From positions 124,001 through 188,000 of the forward strand of contig DF239532.1 of the NCBI GenBank assembly GCA_000507305.1: a DNA stretch of 64,000 nt, read 5' to 3'. Made by a program: the position numbers and the translations under genes. This document shows positions 36,126 to 48,904 of this stretch, piece after piece; positions within the stretch are counted from its first letter, which is position 1, and every line of letters begins with the position of its first letter. The notes under the pieces are model-generated. The model was given only the letters and a program-made list of their open reading frames with translations, was not told the DNA's origin and did no database searches. Origin of the DNA: Breviolum minutum Mf 1.05b.01 (lineage: Eukaryota; Sar; Dinophyceae; Suessiales; Symbiodiniaceae).

Positions 36126-37158
36126 CACAATCCTTCGCAATACATAGACACTATGCGCAACCATGCTCAACCATGCCAGGTTGGAAACATCAGAGGCACC
36201 AGCAAGGAACTCAAGGGTGCAAGGCTTGAAGACAACTGAGAACTGAGGCAAGTCAATGATGGACACTCGATGATGTCTCCTTGAACACTCAAGCAGAGTT
36301 CTGCCATTCTTGTTATTTTTTTGTGGTATGGGTATCATGTTGTTTGATTTATGTAGTTGCATTTCATGTACACTGAAAGCATCAAGACACACCAACCAGT
36401 TTGGAAATTTATGGAAGAGATGTTCAAGTCAAAGGCATGAAATGGATGGTTAGAGCAACGTAGTCCCCTACGATATTTCCACGTATTCCCCATTGAACCC
36501 CACGCAACCTTTAGGCTGCTGAGATCAAGACCTTTCAGGAGTGTCTTTGGATCGTGGTGGGAGTCCAAAATACAGTGACAGAAACATGCTCCAAGTGCAG
36601 TGGTTCCAGCAAGTGGCTGGCAGGAGGCAAGGCAATCAGTCGTCGAAGAGTCCAGGCTTCCAAGACCCCAGGTAGCCGGGATGCCCAGTCAACATACGAT
36701 AGTTATAAGGAAGCACGGATCACAAATTTGTCTCAGACAAAGAAGCAAAATGATGTTCAGGAGAAGAACAGATATAGATATAGATATAGAATCAAAACCG
36801 GGTCGATGGTTTCCATTGCAATCATGAGCAAGAAAACACGATGTGGTACACACCGCGCGGGATTGCTGTGGAATGCCATTTTTCAATCAGTGCAGCCATG
36901 ACAGTGGGTTTTCAATCAGGCCATTCGGCGTCAGAAGGACACAGGGCCCGGATGTTTCATCAGAACTTGTCTGAACAATGTTAACTCCCTGACAATTTGT
37001 TATTGTTTTCTTCCCTACTGGTATGATCGATTCAGCATGACAGGTCCCTCATCTGAGATTATTAAAATTGCTGTGCCTTTTTCGCTGATTTTTGGCAGCT
37101 ACTTCTATCGCTACTGGGCTTTTGAAGCACACCAATTGATTCAGATGCAAATCTCCAG

Positions 37159-37159
37159 C

Positions 37160-37225
<66 letters not shown>

Positions 37226-37226
37226 T

Positions 37227-37273
<47 letters not shown>

Positions 37274-37300
37274 TGTAGTAGTAGTTCTAGTTCTAGTTCC
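37159..37300. repeat. (TAG)n microsatellite with TTG and TTC interruptions
   Basis: About 140 bases of AGT/TAG units, interrupted by single TTG units near 37225 and 37273, end in TTCTAG-type units. One frame gives a spurious poly-Ser protein. Confidence 0.93.
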
Positions 37301-37599
37301 AGTTATTTCCAGTTTTAGGTCTTGTTCTAGTTCTAGTTCATTTAATTAAGATTATCCCAAACTCTACCTGAGGATGATCGCCATTACGAAAAATCAGAAT
37401 CTCTTTCATTATTTCCTTCGCAAACATGTGAAACTTAGCAGCGCTGTGCGGCATGTTAATTGTACATGCTACTGATGTTATGTATTCTGCTTGATCCTTT
37501 AAACTTAGTCGAGCTGGAAGATTGCCTGACCTGAACTTGAAGGATCGTTTCCCACTCGATGGACGGACGCAGGAAGCGAAGCAGCTGGAGGAGTCACAG

Positions 37600-38394
37600 T
37601 CACGACTCATGTCGGTTTGGGATTGTTTGGGCCGATAACAACTTCTCTCTGATGGAGAACCTGAAGCAGCAGGCTTTCACATCTATTCATTGCTGTGCAG
37701 AATATCGGTCATAATCGTTTTTACGTTTCTTTCAGCAAGGTTCTTGTCTTGTGCAAAGGGAAAGCTTGGAGAAATCTCGGCGGTCATTTGATTCCATTGT
37801 CTACTGTGAATCCCACAAGTCTCGGGTGGAAGAGTATGGCTACAAGTGGCTGCATATAGAGTATATAAAGGTATATAAAGGTATATAATATATTTATATG
37901 TTGATATTGCAATGTATATAGTCTGCTTGGATGAACTCGACGTCAAATCCTTGATCACTTGGAGGAGAGAGAAAAGCCATGCCAGAGGCCATACGATCTC
38001 GGCAGAACTAGTGGGAGATACGGCATCAGGAGTGCGTATATCCTTTGCCCCCGAATTTTTGCAAGTACGTGGTGTGCAAAAATCGGCCTTGTCATTTTGA
38101 ATGAGACGAAAGGACCTGAAAGATGATGATATAGGGCATTCCAATGCATTGCATCTGATTCATGATGCCTGAAGGTATTTCAGATGCTTGTGAAACCCTT
38201 CGAATCCATCTTGTCAGGGCTGAGCGGCCAAAGACTTTGGTAACAACACCATCCAGCAGCAGCTTAGCAACTACATCTGCCGGTGGATGGAAAAGTCCAA
38301 GGCAAACTGCAATTGGGTGCAAAGCGAAATCAACCTGATTAACAAGTGCAACCATGAAGCTTCTGAGAGCGCCAATCTGTCTTTGACCCCTTGA
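37600..38394 (+). CDS. unknown gene, last three exons chained by phase
   Basis: Exons: about 37600-37672 (FGIVWADNNFSLMENLKQQ), 37736-37838 (QGSCLVQRESLEKSRRSF, then DSIVYCESHKSRVEEY) and 38225-38394 (AKDFGNNTIQQQLSNYICRW, MEKSKANCNWVQSEIN, ending ANLSLTP). The stop TGA is at 38392-38394. The first two introns would have GC donors, and the second exon follows a fine acceptor (TACGTTTCTTTCAG). Phases agree at both junctions. The protein part is Gln/Asn/Ser/Lys-rich and may be helical. No family is recognised. A minus-strand frame of 105 codons overlaps the last exon, but its codons end more in A/T. Confidence 0.4.
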
Positions 38395-38595
38395 ATCGAC
38401 AGCGTTCAATGTCGATGTTTGGCAAATTTGTTATAATTTGTTTGATAGTTTCATGGAACTATGTGATATTCTACTGTAGATGTATTGTATTAATGCACCA
38501 GTTTGTACATTCAAAGCGAAGGCATGACGGTTTGTCCCTTCTTCAAATTGAGTGCATGGCATTGAGTCGCGCAATGCCAGATCAAGAGCAATGAG

Positions 38596-39528
38596 CCCGA
38601 GATCACGGCACGAACACCAAGGGACTTGAGTTTGGCCCGCGTCATGTAGAGAGGATGCCAATGGATGCCCCGGTGACTAATATTATATATGAATTTATGA
38701 TTTAGGATGGCTAGAGCAAGAAAAATATGTGTTGACACGGACACGGGCAAATGAACACATATGATACATTCTGGTTGACTGCATGGCAAGACAAGGCCAC
38801 AGCAGACGCACACCTGGAAAACGCCTGTGGAATCCTGTTGACATGTTTGCAGTTCGCGGTACTTTGAAATTGAGCAGACAATTTACTACAGATCATGCTG
38901 AAAACACACCTACATGTACTGTAGCCAACTAACCAACTAATGCCAATTCTATACACTTTTTCAACTTTTCAGGCCCTAAACAACCTGGCTATATTAGTGT
39001 TGAGGACTTGCTGTGAATGAAAGCAATTCGGACGCTGCTTTGCCCCTGTCACAGTCAGCAAGTACAGTAAGCTAGCAATGAAAGGATTGCATGAGAGAGG
39101 GCTGGTCATAGCAGTTTGATGGCAAATTGGAATGAACATCGCTTTGCAGTGCCCATTGGGGATGCTCTTGTGGAACATAGCTATTATAACCGTTCTGTTG
39201 GACTCAATTGAGGTGTCACTAAATGCTCTCCAGTCCAAGTTTTCTGATGGTGACTGTTTGGATTCAGATTAAGCGTTTTGATCGAGGCATTTCTCATTGA
39301 GCAATGCTCAATGCTCTGCAGGGTTGCTTTTGCAACGTCCGATCAACTGAGGATGTCAGATGTTTTCTACAGCCAGTTTTCGCCTACTCGATACCCAGAG
39401 ACAGACACTTGTCAGACGCAGAAAAGTGGGACAGGTTTGGAGCAAGGTCTGGGTCCAGAATTGAAGAATCAAAACGCCAATTAATTAGGACAAATCAGAT
39501 CAACCATCAGCAGGGCTTAGCTGGCTAA
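38596..39528 (+). CDS. unknown gene, two phase-compatible exons
   Basis: Exon 38596-38672 (RDHGTNTKGLEFGPRHVERM, PMDAP) ends at a GT donor. Exon 39322-39528 (GCFCNVRSTEDVRCFLQ, FAYSIPRDRHLSDAEKWDRF, GARSGSRIEESKRQLIR) ends with a TAA at 39526-39528. Both borders are phase 0. An alternative acceptor at 39372 would shorten the second exon without changing frame. The product is unknown; the C-terminus is hydrophilic and basic. Confidence 0.35.
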
Positions 39529-39922
39529 GCTTCCAGTTTCTGAGTTGGCGTAATGTTCCTCTTTCCAAGCAACGATGCGTTTGAACGAATTGAAGATTGT
39601 AGTAGTGTAGTTTGCATTCAACACGAGGTCTCCAGTTTCAGCACTTCTCAAACGTCATGGTTATTTTGTTTGTTTTTGAAAGTCATGGGTCATGGAGCAA
39701 GTTACGTGTTGCCGTGAGTCTCCTGGATTACCGTTTGTAAACCGTGTATAATATAGAATATTATATGTATTATATTGCATTATATGATATATACATATCT
39801 GCGCACTATGTGACTATTGAGTTCTCTGAGGCAGCTGCAGTTGGTGCCTGAGTTCGATGTTGTTTTGATAAACTTTCAGACTCTGGTAACATTTGGTGAT
39901 GGATGTGAGACTGATGTCAGAG

Positions 39923-39923
39923 G

Positions 39924-39993
<70 letters not shown>
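39923..39993. repeat. (TTG)n microsatellite, about 23 units
   Basis: A perfect TTG/GTT array of about 71 bases, the same unit as at 28580-28699. Confidence 0.95.
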
Positions 39994-40770
39994 CGAGAGT
40001 CCCACAACAAGGCTCAACGATCTCCAATGAGGACTTGTCTAAACAGCCGCAAAGGATCAGAGTAGATTTGTTGGTACTGTATGTCGTAGCATGTTTCAAA
40101 TAAGTGTGGTGAGGTATAGGATATCATAGACAGTAGGACTATAAAATGGTAATTGCAGTCAATATACAAAAAAACAAACATGCAATTTTGAAGAAGCAAT
40201 ACGAATATGCCATCAGCACGATATACTTGTGATACATGTGTACATGAACTATCGTGAAATGCATGCGCAGTATATACACAGTGAAATGCCTCATGTGATT
40301 CTTGATGCTCAATCGAAAACAACCTACTTGGTCATGTCATTGGGACCCGTCCTCTTCGCGAAGTACATATGGATACTGTATACGTGCATAGATATATGTG
40401 TACGTTTGCTCATTCAAACTTCATGTTTTGAGCATGGACCTCCCAGGAGTGCGATTGCGTCGCAGGGACATCCCATTGATTTGGTGCCCAAATGGCAGCC
40501 TCCTAGGCCAACAGGTCTTACAGGCGCAGAGTTGCATCCTGTTGCGCGTGTTGCAAAGACAGGATCCTGTTACGTTTGAAATTGAAATTGTTTAAATTAA
40601 AGCAATTGTTTAAGACTTAAGACAGGAACCAGTGGGTGAAAGGAAACAATGTGAGTACACTGCACTCTTCTGTTATCTCTTTGTAGTACGTACAGTTTGG
40701 GTCATGAAGATCTTGGCTGGATCCTTCGACGTAGATCAAGCCATTGGCAAACTCCAAGGATCATCTTTAG

Positions 40771-42309
40771 ATTCATCCGGATTCGGCCTCCGCTTTTTGT
40801 GCCCAGGACGCAGCAAGAGCCCTACTGGTGGAAGACTGCCAGGGTGGACCAGAGGCGGCTTGTGGGCAAGAGTGGTGTTTTGCTTCCTATTGTGGAGTGA
40901 CTCTTGAGCATGACATGTATGAAGCTGGTGCTGACAATTAGAAGCACGCCTTGTCTCAGTCTAGCCAGTTCAATGTCAATCCTGTGCACAGGGACTGGGA
41001 CCCCAAACCGCTCCATGGTTGAAAGTTCAGTGAATAAGGGCCCAGGGTGCATATGCCCCAAAGCTGGAAAGATTTGGGAAGGGATTTACAAGCGATAGGC
41101 TCCCTTTAAAGCGAAGCAATCGATGGAAGGGACTGCAGTTTTTCTTCTTTTCTTTCACAGCAGGCAGTTGCCGCAGTGTGAGCCCACCAGGCCAGGAGTG
41201 TCAGTACCGTGCATCAGAGAGACCGAAAGTGAATGACATGAGATGAGCATGAGTGGTATTTGAATGCGTCAAACTGGACAAAAATGACTCAACGCTGTAA
41301 GATAAAAGATATAAGATATCTACTACTGTAGATCATATGATAGATGACGCTATACTACAAGAAACATACGAAAACGACTGTACATGATCTACTATGAACA
41401 ATGAGACGGTGTATTGACGTTTTCTGAATTAATTGAATTATCTATAGCACATCATGATATATAGTATTGTAATTGTAGTTGCGATGTCTTCTGATGTATG
41501 ATGACGTACGATTCGATGTATGATGCTGTATGATGCTGTATGTGCGTTGACAATAGAAGAGTGATTATTCTCGTTGTCCCTAGCGTCCCATTGATCCCTT
41601 TATTTGCTTGAGAATGGTTGGCTCTCCATATCTTTAGCTGGAACAAGGTGCAAGGATATCAAGATGATTCAAGACGCAATCATGCTGAATGATCGAAGTG
41701 GAATCCATGTCTACATTTGCCCACAGCAGAAACTTGTACTGGAAGGACTTGTTCATTTTATTTGCCTTTGAATTGTTGCGAAGGTTCACAGTTCATGCCC
41801 AATATCTTCTCATCACCTTTCAATCAGACCTCCACACTGCCCCTCCCCAGGCCGTTCCAGCCTCATGGCTTCTAACGACTGCCTCTTGCGGCTGCGACAA
41901 CGTCAATCGAATGAGCACGTGGAGGAGCTTTGTGTATTTGATTTTTCTATGTTTTTCTTGGCTTGCACAAGATTTGCTGCACTCATGTTTTGGTTTGCTA
42001 TATTTCAATATTTTTCATAATCATCGTTGGATGGTGGACCCATTTAGATCCATTGTCAATCCAACGGGCGCTTAAAGGCTTCTTCATGCTTTCAGCTGAA
42101 CTCCTTGCACCCTTGCTATTCTCTTTTGGTTTCCTTTGCACTTGTTTGCTGATGAAGCCTCCCAGATATGAATTGAGAAGGACCATATCAGCAAGCTTCT
42201 GGCTTATGAGCAGAAGCTCACACGTCAGTGGACCGCTTCGGAGTTGGAGACTCAGGGTTGGGTGCGAAAACGTGTCCTGTTTACACCGTTTACACCCTTT
42301 AGACCCTAG
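40771..42309 (+). CDS. unknown gene, three exons chained by phase
   Basis: Exons: 40771-40871 (RFIRIRPPLFVPRTQQEPYW, WKTARVDQRRLVGK), 41851 to about 41936 (RSSLMASNDCLLRLRQRQSN, EHVEEL) and 42178-42309 (KDHISKLLAYEQKLTRQW, TASELETQGWVRKRVLF). The stop is TAG at 42307-42309. The first exon has the strongest G/C-ending codon bias seen outside MQO and GST. It joins the second in phase through a GT donor; the second joins the third if it uses a GA or GT donor. The protein is small, basic and Trp/Arg-rich, as many organellar ribosomal or respiratory accessory subunits are, but that is only an impression. An ATG frame at 40434-40595 (MDLPGVRLRRRDIPL) may be an earlier exon. Confidence 0.42.
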
Positions 42310-43404
42310 ACGTTCTTACAAGTTTGTCCTCTAAGCAACTCTTGCGATCCGGTGCTATGTTTTGAATTGTCACTCGGTCTGAGAATGAGTGATCCTTGAT
42401 CCATGATACGAGGAGTCGATAGTGGTCCATATTATCGATGCAAGCATGCGGGATAAATCAGAGTGGTATTGTGTTGCTTTCATCTAGCTTTCCCAAGGCA
42501 GAGCATTAGATCGATTAAATATTCTCCTTTGGTGCAACTTCTGTATTATGCTGAATCATGCCCTATGCTCGTTGTGGACGATCAGTTTACACCGGCAGCG
42601 CAGGTTCAGGATCATTGGTCAGGAATTGCGAAGTCCGATTTACAGAGACGCTGCTAGGCCAGCGGTTGAGATCATGAAAGAAACAGCATTTGTCATTTTG
42701 CCGTCAACAGTGCAGTGGACGGTCGAGGGTACTGGGTACATACGGATCTACTGTCACCACCTCTTCACAAGACAACAGGAAGCAGAAACAGAAGTCTTGT
42801 CTAGTCTTGTTGTCATTCAGAATTGAAACGTAGTGCAACGGCCACTTGTGTACGTATAATATATGTATTTGATTTACTCTACATCAATGTGCGCAAGGCG
42901 TGATAGATAAACAGATAAACTCTACCGGCAGAAGACGACGGTACAAAGGTGTTGCATATTACTGTATTTGACTGCACATATTTCTTTGCAACGCCATGCT
43001 GCGTCTGTTTTTGAAAGGTCTCCATCCACTATGGCTCGGAGGGTTCGCAGTCCTCCCAGGTTGATGCAGAAGTGGTGGTGAATTGGTGGGTGGATGAGTT
43101 TCTGTGACCCCCAGATACTGTAGCATGACCCAGCTCAGCCTACTCATGCGTACCATTGTCGTAGTTAAGCTGACCGCGAGGATGGAAGTTAATGACATGG
43201 GAGCGTCGGAGATCATGGGGAAGCAGTGTAGATGGCACAACTTTGCAATACTTTGAGAAGGTATGCAGATTGACGGTGGTCTATATAGAGACGTCTAGAG
43301 TCTAAAGCTTAATGCATGGAAACAGAACTGATATATATATATATATGACTTGACTCCCTGACTCAGTTCAAGAGTGACCAATTCTTAGTATTTTTCCAGC
43401 ATGT
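42310..43404. other. intergenic, weak exon signals only
   Basis: After GCGCAG at about 42583 two frames compete (VQDHWSGIAKSDLQRRC and FRIIGQELRSPIYRDA). Neither links to a neighbour. The rest is AT-rich. Confidence 0.3.
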
Positions 43405-43719
43405 ATGACAGATTTGAGAGATCAAGTCTTCCAAAAGACTAGATTAATGAAAGCCAGTCAACATCAGCCCATCAGCACCTTGTCAGTTTCAGTGTCCCCG
43501 GTGCCAGGTTCGAATTCGGAGTGCGTCAGTAGATTGAGATGCACCGAAGACGTCGGATTCTATCAGCAAGAATGTAGCACGAATCTTTTGCCGCACACAC
43601 ACACACAGACACGGACACACCAGATATCTCGTGGGGTTTCAGAAAAAGGAATCGCAACTAGTCTACATGACTACATGATGGGCAGGAGACCAAGCATTGA
43701 TAGCCTGATAGCTATATAA
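43405..43719 (+). CDS. ATG frame of 104 codons, unknown
   Basis: A complete ATG-to-TAA frame reads MTDLRDQVFQKTRLMKAS, STLSVSVSPVPGSNSECVS, then a His/Thr stretch from a CA repeat and GIATSLHDYMMGRRPSID. It has ordinary composition and no domain I know. A length of 104 codons is only slightly above the noise in this window, and part of it overlaps a (CA)n tract at about 43589-43610. It could be chance. Confidence 0.25.
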   Translation: MTDLRDQVFQKTRLMKASQHQPISTLSVSVSPVPGSNSECVSRLRCTEDVGFYQQECSTNLLPHTHTQTRTHQISRGVSEKGIATSLHDYMMGRRPSIDSLIAI

Positions 43720-44094
43720 TGATTCAATATGATTCAGCGCAATCAACATGATGATAAGACAAATGATATACGATGATAAAAACTGATGACCGTGGCCATG
43801 TGTGAAAATCATGACTATAATGAGAGTAGTGAGAGTCTCTCAATGATGATGATTATGGTACACATCGTATACTGTACGCCACAAACACAATGGGACATGT
43901 GAAAGACAGTGTGGCATGCAAAAATCACTGATATCGCACTGAAAGCCTTAATTCCTGGTCCGACAGGAGCCAATAATATTTCAGTGGGATCAGCAGTAGC
44001 AACCACAGTTCCTTTGTGGATATCTCTACGTCAAAGTTTTGTGTTTCGGCTGACCCTTCCTCAAAATGAAGCTGGTTAACTAAACCAAATCAAG

Positions 44095-47000
44095 ACTTTG
44101 TGTTTTGCGACTTTGAATCTGACACCAAGGGTCACTACGTGACCAGCGCACAGTTGGCTCACGCCCTGTACCTGCCTGTTTACACATCCACCGAAATTGC
44201 CATTTTTGGATTGCATAGAATGCAGTGCCAAGGACATGCCGCACCCAAGGAGAAGCTGGTTGTTTGTTCCTTCATTTTGTTTTGAGATGACTGTAGTCGC
44301 TACACCGTAATGCAACCCGACATCATGCTACAAGTTGTTAGGCTTCAATTCTAGATCAGATTTGCCGAGTGCATTTTTCTTGATTATTGTAGATTGCAGA
44401 TTCCAGATGATGATTTTACTTATCATAAACACTGTTTGTGATCAAAGGTGCCTGAGAGGAATTCAGATTCGAGATTGAAGGATGTGATGGACAGGCAACA
44501 ATTTCAGAAGCTAATGACACACATTACCTGAGGCAGGCACTACTCTCGTCCCTGCTTTGAGCTCTTTTGTACAACACGTCAGATTCACGATGATCAGAGA
44601 TCACGATGATCAGAGATCATTGCAGACATGACAAATATGGCCAGGACATACGGGGAGACGTCGGGAAGCAGGGACCAGCCATAGTATTACTGATTTTTAT
44701 GTGCCTCAGGGACTGAAATTCAGCAAGTTCAGCGCTGACGCCGCTGAGATCGGAACTTAAGCAACAACTGCTTGCGGCAAAATATGCGAATACATATGTG
44801 TCTTTCGAGCAGGTGCATCCATCATTTCGAGGTTGTCTTACTGGGGCGGGATGTTCCCAGTACCAACAGCAGATTGTGTACGAGCATTCTTGATATTCTT
44901 GTGTGCGTGCCTTCAAGTGGATCTAATTCTGTTTGCTTTTACTTGGAGGGGCACTACTTTCCTCCAAGATGTTCCCCTAAAATTTTACTGACAAAGGTGC
45001 CTCAGTCCGCTCTTAGATACAGCGTGGAAGCATGATGTGTAAATTTTGTTGTAGTAATTGGAGACAATTCTAGAATCTAGAACGATTTTCTAAACCTCAA
45101 GCGTCCAATCTATTTTGTCTCTCTGACCTTTTTATGGTTCAAACCATAGAGCTTGGGGAGATGGCCAGGAGCTGCTGGGAGTTGGACGGGTGAAAAAGGA
45201 TAAATTGCGATCAAAAGTGAAAACACTCAAAATTTCAGCATGCTCACTAAGCTTTGTGTAGAACATTGCAACATGCTTGGAACTAACAAGACAATCAGTT
45301 TCTCAGACTGTACCAAGAGCACAGTTCCGGCCGTGAACTGCCTGAAAATTGTTCAAATTTCAGGACAAGCTTTGAGGAAGAGGCTCCTCATTGCGCTGGT
45401 CAACCGGGCCGTGTTTTGAGGTTTAATTCTAATGCCCACTGCCATGAGCATGAAATTGTTGACTCTGGACTGCCCAACTACAGGTCTACCTTTATTGTTG
45501 GGAGAACCTGGGTGTGATTGTAGCACCTAGGGATCCAGTGCATCAGGCCCTCTCAGGCCATGGAATGAGTTGATCGCCCAGGAAAGCGCTGGCCGCCCTC
45601 AGATCCTGGCGCAATTAGCCAAGGAAAAGTGAAGTCAATTTCCGTGACACCCAATCATATTGACAGAAGGCACTGCATTGTTTGGGTAGCAGTTTAACAC
45701 GGCTAGAGCAGCACAATGAGGTTGACATAGGTTCACAAGTCGGCCAAAACACGTTGGTGTTTGTCGTAACCCATGGGATGGCCGTAATGCTGACTGATGT
45801 CATGCAATATGAAGTAGACTTTCTTCGAAAGACCTTCTGGAAGACTACGAAACCTTTCAGAGCAATACTATACAATACTTCCTTAGTGATGCATTGCAAC
45901 CTTTCATGGCGATGTATGGAATCCTGGCAATCCTTGTCACTGGCGCCCTGCAGGACATCTCAGAGCTCATCCGCAATGCGCGGGGCGGTCGTGAAACTGA
46001 GCCACTTGAGGCCTGAGTATCTTTCATTATTTGCACCTTTTAATATATTTTCATGAGATGATATGAAGTATGTTCATGACAGATGTTCCGGGTTCTGGGC
46101 TTGGCCTACAAGATATGGTAGACATACAACTGTCCTTGGTAGACAGAACATATTGTAAGCTCTAGAATGGTTATCATATTGTGCGAACATGTTACGGAAC
46201 GTATGCATGTACATTTCTCATACGTATGTAAGTATGCCAATGTACATATTTTATACTCTATATATGTGCATGCAGTACATGATGTGTAAGCGTCATGTTT
46301 GGGTGTCTGTATACTGTGGACAAGTACAGAGACTGATTGCCATGAAAACATGCAGTCAGAGTTCTGTGACGACGAAACAAAATACAGTATCCGGGAAGAC
46401 AGCTTGCATTTATTTGCTCCTCCGGTGACAAAATGATTACCGTAGGTCCTCCATCATTGCTTTCGGATCAATGCCTCACTACAGGGCATTGCGTTCGTTA
46501 CGACAAGCACAAACTCTTCCTCTTTCATAGTGGCAGCAACACTTTTAGTCTCGACGTCTCATCATGTATGAACTCTGACTATAGAATTCTTGCAGCGAGC
46601 CCTTGAGATCTAGTAAGCATGCATGACTGATCAATGGAAACAGATACAGTATCAAAGACTGCACTGGTCACACATCTCGCAACCGGACTCTATAAAACAC
46701 GTGGAACCATGTGGAGCAGCACTTTTCTTGTTGACTTTGAAATACTTTGAACGCTTTTGACACAGGCTGAGGCAACAAAAACAACCTCACTGGAACGCTT
46801 GCGAGCCTTGCAGCGGAAGGTGATTTGGCCCAAAGCTCGATGTTTTTTTTTAGTCGAATCAGAGGAGTCAAGAAAATCCAGATTTGAGCTTGGTACGAAT
46901 GGCTTGCAACATTTGGATCCATTTCGTATCTTGTGTAAACATGCAATGCCTCAATCAGTGGATTTTTTTTGAATGTAGGGACTTTACCCTCTCTACCTGC

Positions 47001-47154
47001 TCTACCTTCCCTCTTTCTTTCTTTGACACTGTATTCTCTGCAGAATGCTTTCGTATGTGGGATATTGTTCCAGGAACCCATTGTGGAGCCAATAGTTCCC
47101 GTGCCTGCTGAACCTCCATACCCTCCAGAGGACAGCCTGCCAGAAACTGAATGA
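44095..47154 (+). CDS. unknown gene, six exons, one membrane helix, Pro/Glu-rich tail
   Basis: Exons joined by phase: 44095-44130 (FVFCDFESDTKG), 45364-45404 (QALRKRLLIALVNRA), about 45582-45623 (ESAGRPQILAQLAK), 45861-45994 or to a stop at 46014-46016 (SNTIQYFLSDALQPFMAMYG, ILAILVTGALQDISELIRNA, RGGRET), 46766-46819 (AEATKTTSLERLRALQRK) and 47044-47154 (NAFVCGILFQEPIVEPIVPV, PAEPPYPPEDSLPETE, TGA). The last intron is a textbook GT-AG intron with a long pyrimidine tract. The other donors would be GT and GA. The stretch MAMYGILAILVTGAL is a likely transmembrane helix. If exon four is read to its own stop (EPLEA), this is two genes. No family recognised. Confidence 0.45.
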
Positions 47155-48306
47155 AACTTGAAATTCCTTCGTCGGCGTAGGCCTAATTGCGATTGCATTA
47201 TCGTGTTTCCTCAAGTTGTAAACCTTTAAACAAGGGGCTTGCAGCTGCATTCAAAGCGGATGAATATTCAGTTTAAATTTAAAAATCAAACATCCGCTTT
47301 GGACGTCAATGCATTTGGGTTTGGAAGTGCATGGCTTGAGCACATTGAACTCGCAGATGCTGTCTGCGGCAGTTAGAAAGTCCCCGTACCGACTGTAAGG
47401 CTTGTTCTGATTGATAGCGTTGATAGTCTATAGATTTCATGGCTGCCATAGTTTGTCCTGCTACATGTTTTACTCCGTCGTTCATACGATGTTGATTGTG
47501 AGCTCCTTTGAGTCTGACATTCCCATACCATTGCTTGGCTACACAGAAACTCTCCCACAAAAAGTGGAGAACTTACTCAGCATAATCGGAATACCAAAGT
47601 CTTCGTAGTCCGAGGCAAACGGAGAAAGGTTGGCAGATTTATACTGTACGTACATGCCCTGCCAGGCTGAGAAGCGTCAGGACTGCTCCCAGCTTATAAC
47701 AGTTTATAACAGCTCACTAACACAAAGCATTCGAAGGAGACAAACAGCAAACAGCAGAATTCAATAGAATACAAACATATACAAACCATATACCTTACAA
47801 AGATATCAAGAGGAATAGATTACCAAGGAAGAAGACATGTTGACCTTCCTTGACATATGCTTCAACAAACAGCTGTGCTCAAACCCTCGCAGTGCACTGA
47901 TGCCTTCCAATGCGTTGAGATATCTCGATTAAAGGCTAGTCACCACTCATTGTGTGCAAATTCTCTCATCATTCAAACTGAAATTCAAACTACTCCGCAT
48001 GATGAATTCTCATGGTTTAGTTTTACATTGTCTGGCACTAGTTTGTCGCTGTCGCAGCTGTTTGGCTCGGCTTAATATCACAGTTTGCGGGTTGACAACA
48101 GGTATCTGGGCTTGACTTCAATTTGCCACACTTCAGCCGCACCGATATCTTGATCATTGTGAAAAATTGTGAGCTTACCAAATTAAGTAGTCTTAAAGGG
48201 ATCACAAATTGCATTTTGCCATGAGACAATCTTGAGACATCTGAGGATTGTCCATACATACTTGTCATAGCTCGTCATACTTTCATTTTCATCTAGTATC
48301 TTTCTT
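47155..48306. other. intergenic, nothing supported
   Basis: AT-rich sequence after the stop at 47154. No exon with both splice signals and codon bias was seen. Confidence 0.4.
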
Positions 48307-48490
48307 ATGCCGAACAAGCTTTCTTTCTCAAGTGGTCGTATCTTCAATGAAAAGCTCAGGTCGCCCTACGGCGGTCGAGGTGACCACTTAGAATTCACCG
48401 TTCGACCGCCAAAAAATGGCACGGCTAAGACCTCACAGCGTTCGAGAGCTCAGATTCACAGCCTCGAGATTTCGAGCTGTTCATGCGTTC
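48307..48490 (+). CDS. candidate first exon, unknown
   Basis: An ATG at 48307 opens MPNKLSFSSGRIFNEKLRS, PYGGRGDHLEFTVRPPKN and GTAKTSQRSRAQIHS. The frame stays open far into AT-rich DNA (to 48819), where it turns into Leu/Ile/Phe, so an intron probably starts near 48490-48510. It could be the first exon of the gene holding the hexanucleotide tract; that link is only positional. Confidence 0.25.
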
Positions 48491-48904
48491 GTATATGGAT
48501 CCTGTTGAAAACTCTGATAATTCTATATTTACTGTATTATTTTCATATTATTTTCCTAAATTTCCTACATATTTTTAACATTCAGTGTTCCTTCGTCCTG
48601 TGGTACCCATGTACCTCCTGTATGTATAAGATTGACGCATATGAATGGCTGCGGTTCCAGAATGCCTTTTTGACTTTGGCTTCTGAAACAAAACGTGTAT
48701 TTCAACAATGTGTCGTTACCACGTCCTTGGAGTCAGGGCATGCCGGCATTGATCGTGATCAGCTTGGTTTCAGATTTAGTCCAGGCCTTAATTGTTGTAC
48801 TGTACAATATGTACAGTAGCAGCTGAGCACATAGGACGTTTCACTTGCTTAGGCTTAGATGCTTGGATGGCTGCAAATTCTTTAGATTCTAGTGCAGTTG
48901 CCTT

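Larger units (their letters stand above)
34568..37599. other. intergenic with low-complexity tract
   Basis: No exon is supported apart from weak frames at about 36560-36700 (SSKWLAGGKAISRRRVQ) and 37509-37628 (NLKDRFPLDGRTQEAKQLEE). The stretch also holds the CAAA-type tract and the TAG repeat listed separately. Confidence 0.35.

Noticed and set aside
35775..36395. 206-codon minus-strand frame rich in Cys, Leu, Val and Phe that looks like a membrane protein
   Set aside because: The plus strand is a CAAA/CAAG tract without T, so the minus strand cannot form stop codons. The composition explains the frame.
46668..47198. 176-codon minus-strand frame
   Set aside because: It is antisense to the + exons at 46766-46819 and 47044-47154, whose splice signals are much better.
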